A stretch of DNA of 9,663 nucleotides, taken from positions 1 to 9,663 of the forward strand of contig JAEEPD010000019.1 in the NCBI GenBank assembly GCA_016284575.1. The letters are read 5' to 3'. The notes under the pieces are model-generated. The model had not been told where the DNA came from and searched no databases. It saw only the letters and a program-made list of their open reading frames with translations. Made by a program: the position numbers and the translations under genes. Source of the DNA: Bacillota bacterium. GTDB taxonomy: Bacteria > Bacillota > Clostridia > Peptostreptococcales > Anaerovoracaceae. Below are positions 6,483 through 9,663 of the stretch, piece by piece; the first letter of the stretch is position 1; each line of letters begins with the position of its first letter.

Positions 6483-6627
6483 TACGTATATATGTATATT
6501 AAAATATGTTTTACTTATTTTGCCTTCATACGTTCCTTTCCGGCCTCCACTTAGCAGTTATCATCGCAAGAAGCCATCATCCGCACTGGCAAGGCCGCCC
6601 CGGCAGGAAAAATGAAAAAAATTGGTT
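6483..6627. other. Intergenic stretch without a recognised gene
   Basis: Together with the flanking promoters this is the longest gene-free stretch in the window (6417-6702). The part from 6483 to about 6530 is very AT-rich; 6535-6605 is GC-rich and base-composed like coding DNA. On the minus strand it shows a GGAAAGGA-preceded ATG overlapping the end of a short open stretch (an ATGA junction near 6527), but both frames stop within a few codons. It may be a gene remnant; no RNA gene or mobile element is seen. Confidence 0.3.
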
Positions 6628-6644
6628 ATTGAATAGTGTTCAAT
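6628..6644. repeat. Inverted repeat over the -35 of the amide hydrolase promoter (possible operator)
   Basis: ATTGAA and TTCAAT arms around a 5-bp centre form a perfect short palindrome covering the -35 hexamer and the start of the spacer. The position is typical for a repressor site. No regulator gene lies in the window. Confidence 0.45.
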
Positions 6645-6656
6645 ATTTGTTATACT
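6629..6656 (+). promoter_or_regulatory. Promoter of the amide hydrolase-membrane protein operon
   Basis: -35 TTGAAT, 16-bp spacer and an extended -10 TGT-TATACT. The start of transcription would be near 6663, with a leader of about 40 nt ending in AAAGGAG seven bases before the ATG at 6703. Confidence 0.68.
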
Positions 6657-6702
6657 TTTATCAAAAGCAATGCTATGCAAATAACAGGAAAGGAGTAAGC
6701 AT

Positions 6703-7710
6703 ATGCCAAACCCTGCAAAATACCTGATCCACGAGGATCAGCTCAAAACGGTCCGAAGCATCAGGGACGTCTACGGAGACGGCCGCTTCTATACCATGGA
6801 CTACGCAGCTGATCACAGGCTGGAGGATATACTGGCCGCAGGAGCCGGGACGTCCGATGAACTATTTGCGGCAGTGCGGAAATACCTGGTAGCCGCCAGG
6901 CTTCCGAGGCCATCCATGGGAGCCGGCTGCAGCGCCTTCATGGCAAAAAACAAGGAGGGTCATGTGCTGGTGGGCCGAAATTTCGACTTCAACCACGACA
7001 TGGTGACCATGCTGATCAGTACCGCTCCCGAAAAGTGCTTTAAGACCCTTGGAATGGCGGATCTGGCCTTTGCAGAGATAAAGCCCGGTCAGCTGACTGA
7101 CGGCGAAACGGATCTGACGCCCGCAATGATGTTCCCCTACGTGACCATGGACGGCATCAACGAGAAGGGCTTCTTCATCGGTGTGCTGCAGCTGAGGAAG
7201 GTGGAGACCTACCAGAACACAGGAAAGAAAAAGATAACCACATCCGTTGCCATCAGAGCGTCTCTGGACAAGGCTGAAACTGTGCAGGATGCCATAGATA
7301 TCTTTGGAAGCTACGACATGCAGACAGCCCGCCCCGGAAACGACTTCCACTTTTTCATCGCTGACGCGAAGGGCGATTCCGCAGTGATCGAATACCTCCA
7401 GGGGAAGATGAATATCCTTAAGACGGATCATGTGACAAACTTCTTCCTCTCCCCCGGAGCAAGGAAAAAGGGGGTCGGCAAGGAGCGCTACAAGGTTCTT
7501 GATGCCCTTCTCTCCTACAGGGAGGGCACTCTGGAAAAGGAGGACATGATGTACGTCCTTAAGCTCATAAGCCAGCCCTCTGGAGCGAAAGGCAAGAGCA
7601 ACACCCTCTGGTCTGCAGTGTACGATCTTACCGATCGCACCCTGGACCTGGTGGTGGACCACAGATACGATGATGTAAGGCATTACAGCCTGAAGGATAA
7701 AAAGCTGTAG
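6703..7710 (+). CDS. Linear amide C-N hydrolase (choloylglycine hydrolase / C45-like Ntn hydrolase)
   Basis: Ntn-type hydrolase of 335 residues that cleaves a linear amide bond of an N-acyl compound. The likely nucleophile is Cys76 in MGAGCSAF, followed by the family block GHVLVGRNFDF (86-96) with Arg92 and Asp95, then DGINEKGF (150-157), and DFHFFIADAKGDSAVIE (214-230). Unlike classical bile salt hydrolases, where Cys is residue 2, the Cys here is internal. This resembles the C45 / isopenicillin-N acyltransferase and carcinine hydrolase types, which mature by self-cleavage before Cys; removal of residues 1-75 is inferred from that. No signal peptide is seen, so it is probably cytoplasmic. 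AAAGGAG precedes the start by seven bases. It is the first gene of a probable operon with two membrane proteins, suggesting its substrate is taken up, or its products exported, by them. The substrate is unknown, and bile salts should not be assumed. Confidence 0.85.
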   Translation: MPNPAKYLIHEDQLKTVRSIRDVYGDGRFYTMDYAADHRLEDILAAGAGTSDELFAAVRKYLVAARLPRPSMGAGCSAFMAKNKEGHVLVGRNFDFNHDMVTMLISTAPEKCFKTLGMADLAFAEIKPGQLTDGETDLTPAMMFPYVTMDGINEKGFFIGVLQLRKVETYQNTGKKKITTSVAIRASLDKAETVQDAIDIFGSYDMQTARPGNDFHFFIADAKGDSAVIEYLQGKMNILKTDHVTNFFLSPGARKKGVGKERYKVLDALLSYREGTLEKEDMMYVLKLISQPSGAKGKSNTLWSAVYDLTDRTLDLVVDHRYDDVRHYSLKDKKL

Positions 7711-7715
7711 AAATG

Positions 7716-7742
7716 TGACAAACAGAACCGTCCCCAATGTCA
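7716..7742. repeat. REP-like palindromic element with GAACCGTCCCC core
   Basis: TGACA (7716-7720) and TGTCA (7738-7742) form the ends of a 27-bp element containing GAACCGTCCCC, in the 48-bp gap between the amide hydrolase and DUF5058 genes. From memory, elements of the form TGACA...GGGGACGGTTC...TGTCA are widespread dispersed repeats in Firmicutes and other bacteria, often discussed with REP-associated tyrosine transposases. No transposase or second copy lies in this window. It does not block the ribosome binding site of the next gene. Confidence 0.6.
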
Positions 7743-7758
7743 AAAAAGGAGGGAATGT

Positions 7759-8574
7759 ATGGAGATACTGAGTAAACTGAACAGCCCGGTGATGTATCTG
7801 ATAAGCGGATCCATAGTGGCCTTTGTGGCGTTGCTTTGCGTGGTATTCGCCGTCAGAGCCTACAGAGCGGGCAAAGCCATAGGCATGGATACGAAAAAGA
7901 TGAAGACGGCCATAGTCGCCAGCGTCAGCTTTGCGGCGCTTCCGAGCATTGCCATACTGCTTGGCGTAATAGCGCTTTCCGGAAGCCTTGGGACCCCCTG
8001 GCCCTGGCTGAGGCTTTCCGTTATAGGAGCCCTGCACTACGAGACTCAGGTGGCCCAGGCAGCGGCAGAGGCTGTAGGCGTAGGAGGGCTTTCGGCAGCA
8101 AACATGACACCGGAGGCCTTCTCCACCATAGCCTTTCTGATGAGCCTCTGCATAATCTGGGGCATGGTGTTCTGCACCTTCACCTGCAAAAAATACACCT
8201 CAAAGCTGGGCACAGGAAAGATGGCGGAAGAGGATGGCTCAGCTCCCCAGGAGCCTGCAAAGGATAAGAGCGGCAAGGCAAAGAACCGCCCGCCCCTGTC
8301 GAAATTCGCTGACAGAGCCATGACCGCCACCTTCATAGGCATGGTCTCAACCTATATCGGAAGCTACGTAGGAAAACTGGTCTCCGGAGGTGGCCTGCTG
8401 AAATTCAAGGGCGACTGGATGCCCCTGGCTGTGGCCATAGCAGCCTTCCTTGCCATGGGCTTCTTCATGTGGCTGAAGGATAAAAAGAAGGCCGCCTGGG
8501 TGGACAGCTTCTCCATCGCAGGCAGCATGCTCATCGCCATGGCAGCAGCGATCTTCATGGCAGGACTGGCATAA
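7759..8574 (+). CDS. DUF5058 family membrane protein, putative transporter subunit
   Basis: Polytopic membrane protein of 271 residues that I recognise as DUF5058 by its N-terminal pattern: a first membrane helix at about 9-33, AYRAGKAIGMDTKKMKTAI at 34-52, a second helix at 53-75 and the conserved GTPWPWLRLSVIGA at 78-91. Further helices lie at about 119-141, 188-208, 220-239 and 249-270. A hydrophilic, Lys/Pro-rich loop spans about 143-185. The family has no established function. GGAGGG stands five bases before the ATG, and the next gene follows after 12 bp, so the two are translated as a pair. In other genomes, as I recall, DUF5058 genes are often paired with a second membrane protein and lie near amidohydrolases or peptidases, which suits a transporter for an amidated substrate; this role is inference. 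Confidence 0.8.
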   Translation: MEILSKLNSPVMYLISGSIVAFVALLCVVFAVRAYRAGKAIGMDTKKMKTAIVASVSFAALPSIAILLGVIALSGSLGTPWPWLRLSVIGALHYETQVAQAAAEAVGVGGLSAANMTPEAFSTIAFLMSLCIIWGMVFCTFTCKKYTSKLGTGKMAEEDGSAPQEPAKDKSGKAKNRPPLSKFADRAMTATFIGMVSTYIGSYVGKLVSGGGLLKFKGDWMPLAVAIAAFLAMGFFMWLKDKKKAAWVDSFSIAGSMLIAMAAAIFMAGLA

Positions 8575-8586
8575 AGGAGGCTTACC

Positions 8587-9279
8587 ATGACTACAGAAGA
8601 TAAGCAGAAATACTTCGAGGAATATAACAACAACACCCACAGGATAGGCCGCATCTGCGAGGCAGCGGTCATAATAATGCTGCTGGGTGCACCCTTTGTG
8701 ATAGGCGCCTACCTTGGCGCCATGCCGAATATGAGCGCCGCGCTTAAGGCCTTCCTTGCCATAGGCATCGTCCACCTGATAAGCTGCGTCGTGGAATATC
8801 TGATCTACGTGCCCATGCTTGGCGCAGGCGGCAGCTACCTGGCCTTCATCACAGGCAATCTGATCAACATGAAGATACCCTGCGCCATCAACGCAAGGGA
8901 CATAGTGGGAGCCAAGACAGGAACCGCGGAGAACGAGATAATCTCAACCCTCTCCATTGCGGCATCCTCTCTGGTGACCATAGCCGTCCTGGCCCTGGGC
9001 GTTCTGATGATGATACCCCTGCAGCCCGTGCTCCAGAGCCCGGTGCTTCAGCCAGCCTTTGAAAACGTGGTGCCGGCCCTCTTTGGCGCCATGGCCTACA
9101 AGTACTACAAGGGCAACCTGAACATAGCTCCGGTGCCCCTGGTCCTGATGACCCTGCTGTTCGTCTTCGTGCCAGGCCTTATAGGCTCCACCAGCATGAT
9201 GATAATCCCCAGCGGCGCCATCTCCATAGCCATTGCCTACGCCCTCTATGTGAAGGACTGGCGGAAGGATCACCTGTAA
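8587..9279 (+). CDS. Polytopic membrane protein, DUF5058 partner, function unknown
   Basis: Membrane protein of 230 residues with about six hydrophobic segments (roughly 24-45, 55-75, 118-143, 158-171, 182-200 and 203-222) and a charged N-terminal tail of about 20 residues. Between the second and third helices is a glycine-rich stretch GAGGSYLAFITGNLINMKIP (79-98), followed by a cytoplasm-like loop with GAKTGTAENEIIS, which may form the substrate or subunit contact. Similar proteins are sometimes labelled small-conductance mechanosensitive channel, but no MscS beta-domain is visible here, so that label is not supported. It starts 12 bp after the DUF5058 gene behind AAAGGAGG and ends just before a strong terminator, making it the last gene of the operon. 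Partnership with DUF5058 in one complex is inferred from the tight coupling. Confidence 0.75.
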   Translation: MTTEDKQKYFEEYNNNTHRIGRICEAAVIIMLLGAPFVIGAYLGAMPNMSAALKAFLAIGIVHLISCVVEYLIYVPMLGAGGSYLAFITGNLINMKIPCAINARDIVGAKTGTAENEIISTLSIAASSLVTIAVLALGVLMMIPLQPVLQSPVLQPAFENVVPALFGAMAYKYYKGNLNIAPVPLVLMTLLFVFVPGLIGSTSMMIIPSGAISIAIAYALYVKDWRKDHL

Positions 9280-9291
9280 ACGCAAGAATAA

Positions 9292-9330
9292 AAAAACCGC
9301 GGACCCTGCATCAGGGACTCCGCGGTTTTT
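9292..9330. terminator. Strong bidirectional terminator
   Basis: AAAAACCGCGGA pairs with TCCGCGGTTTTT, and an inner CCCTG/CAGGG stem has a three-base loop and a two-base bulge. T-runs exist on both strands. It lies 12 bp past the membrane protein stop and 10 bp from the stop of the convergent gene, so it ends both transcripts. Confidence 0.9.
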
Positions 9331-9340
9331 GTGTTATTTA

Positions 9341-9663
9341 TTATACCTTTGCGCCCTTCGTCACCATAAAGCATCCGCACATCAGCAGCAGCTGACCGCA
9401 GAAGTTTATGCCCTGGGCTATCCAGTTCATGGAGGCCTTGTCGAAGTTTCTGGAGGACAGGTAGCCCATGGCGAGGATCAGGAAGAAGGATACTATAAAG
9501 CAGACCATTGCGCCCTTCTTTTTCATTCTGGCTGCCAGATAGGCAAGGGACGAGTTCATGGCTGCCGTGCCGATTATCATGAGGCCCACAAGGCCCATCA
9601 CCGGGATCACAGCGTTGACCCTGCCCTTGTCCCTTTTCGTGATGACCATCGTAAGGCCAAGAC
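9341..9663 (-). CDS. Small membrane protein of unknown function, 5' end cut off by the window
   Basis: The frame ends at TAA 9343-9341 and is still open at the right edge, reading LGLTMVITKRDKGR across the first in-window ATG (9649). There is no ribosome binding site visible before that ATG, so the true start is probably outside the window. At least 107 residues are visible. Three hydrophobic helices lie at about 14-37, 45-65 and 79-97 counted from Met at 9649, with a positive loop RMKKKG between the first two, suggesting a small integral membrane protein of four or more helices. I recognise no family. It is convergent with the amide hydrolase operon and shares its terminator, so it is probably unrelated in function. 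Confidence 0.6.
   Translation of the reverse strand, partial: LGLTMVITKRDKGRVNAVIPVMGLVGLMIIGTAAMNSSLAYLAARMKKKGAMVCFIVSFFLILAMGYLSSRNFDKASMNWIAQGINFCGQLLLMCGCFMVTKGAKV

Noticed and set aside
5172..6554. 460-codon plus-strand open frame opposite ptb and buk
   Set aside because: It lies antisense to two clearly recognised genes, has no ribosome binding site, and its product is rich in the Gly, His, Ala and Leu runs expected from a codon-bias mirror of a GC-rich gene.
6541..6597. CGGCCT...AGGCCG inverted repeat in the intergenic stretch
   Set aside because: Six-base arms with a loop of about 45 bases and no T-run; too weak to call a terminator or a structured RNA.
6862..8037. 391-codon minus-strand open frame opposite the amide hydrolase and DUF5058 genes
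   Set aside because: It spans the gap between two genes with good homology, ribosome binding sites and family motifs; its His/Gly/Val-rich composition is typical of an antisense shadow.
8587..9279. Mechanosensitive channel (MscS) identity for the DUF5058 partner
   Set aside because: No MscS pore helix pattern or following beta-domain is visible; the protein is hydrophobic to its end.
1..9663. CRISPR arrays, tRNA or rRNA genes, phage or transposase genes
   Set aside because: No direct repeat array, cloverleaf-like block, conserved rRNA segment, integrase or transposase motif was seen on either strand.

Overview
The window looks like a chromosome segment from an anaerobic, butyrate-forming member of the Clostridia (Bacillota). 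The evidence is a phosphate butyryltransferase/butyrate kinase pair, strong AGGAGG-type ribosome binding sites, SigA-type promoters in AT-rich gaps, compact gene spacing, and fairly GC-rich coding sequence with frequent ATA isoleucine codons. Genus-level placement is not possible from this alone. No phage, insertion sequence with a transposase, CRISPR array, rRNA or tRNA was seen.

Left part (1-2249, all minus strand): a glutathione peroxidase-family gene runs off the left edge. It has an in-frame TGA exactly at the catalytic position, so it reads as a selenoprotein that ordinary gene calling would split or miss. Upstream of it is an alpha/beta hydrolase of the S33/monoacylglycerol-lipase type with its own terminator, and then pyroglutamyl peptidase I (pcp). 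The pcp gene diverges from a DsbA/FrnE-like thioredoxin-fold gene (2390-3010, plus) across a gap holding two well-formed back-to-back promoters.

Middle part (3096-6416, minus strand): read 5' to 3' on the minus strand, ptb and buk (9 bp apart) are followed after a 123-bp gap by a PLP-dependent aminotransferase. Ptb and Buk convert butyryl-CoA (or branched acyl-CoA) to the free acid with ATP formation. The aminotransferase could feed amino-acid carbon into the same pathway, though it also has a possible promoter of its own. A 16-bp inverted repeat sits across the ptb promoter and ribosome binding site. A bidirectional terminator separates the aminotransferase from the convergent DsbA-like gene.

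Right part (6703-9279, plus strand): a putative three-gene operon encodes an Ntn-type linear-amide C-N hydrolase, a DUF5058 membrane protein and a second polytopic membrane protein of unknown function. A 27-bp REP-like palindromic element lies between the hydrolase and the DUF5058 gene. The arrangement suggests a module that imports an amide-linked (N-acyl) compound, or exports its products, with the hydrolase cutting it in the cytoplasm; this is inference from context. A strong bidirectional terminator ends the operon, and a convergent small membrane protein gene runs off the right edge.

The main points for follow-up are the selenocysteine peroxidase, the hydrolase plus two-component membrane module, and the inverted repeat controlling ptb-buk.
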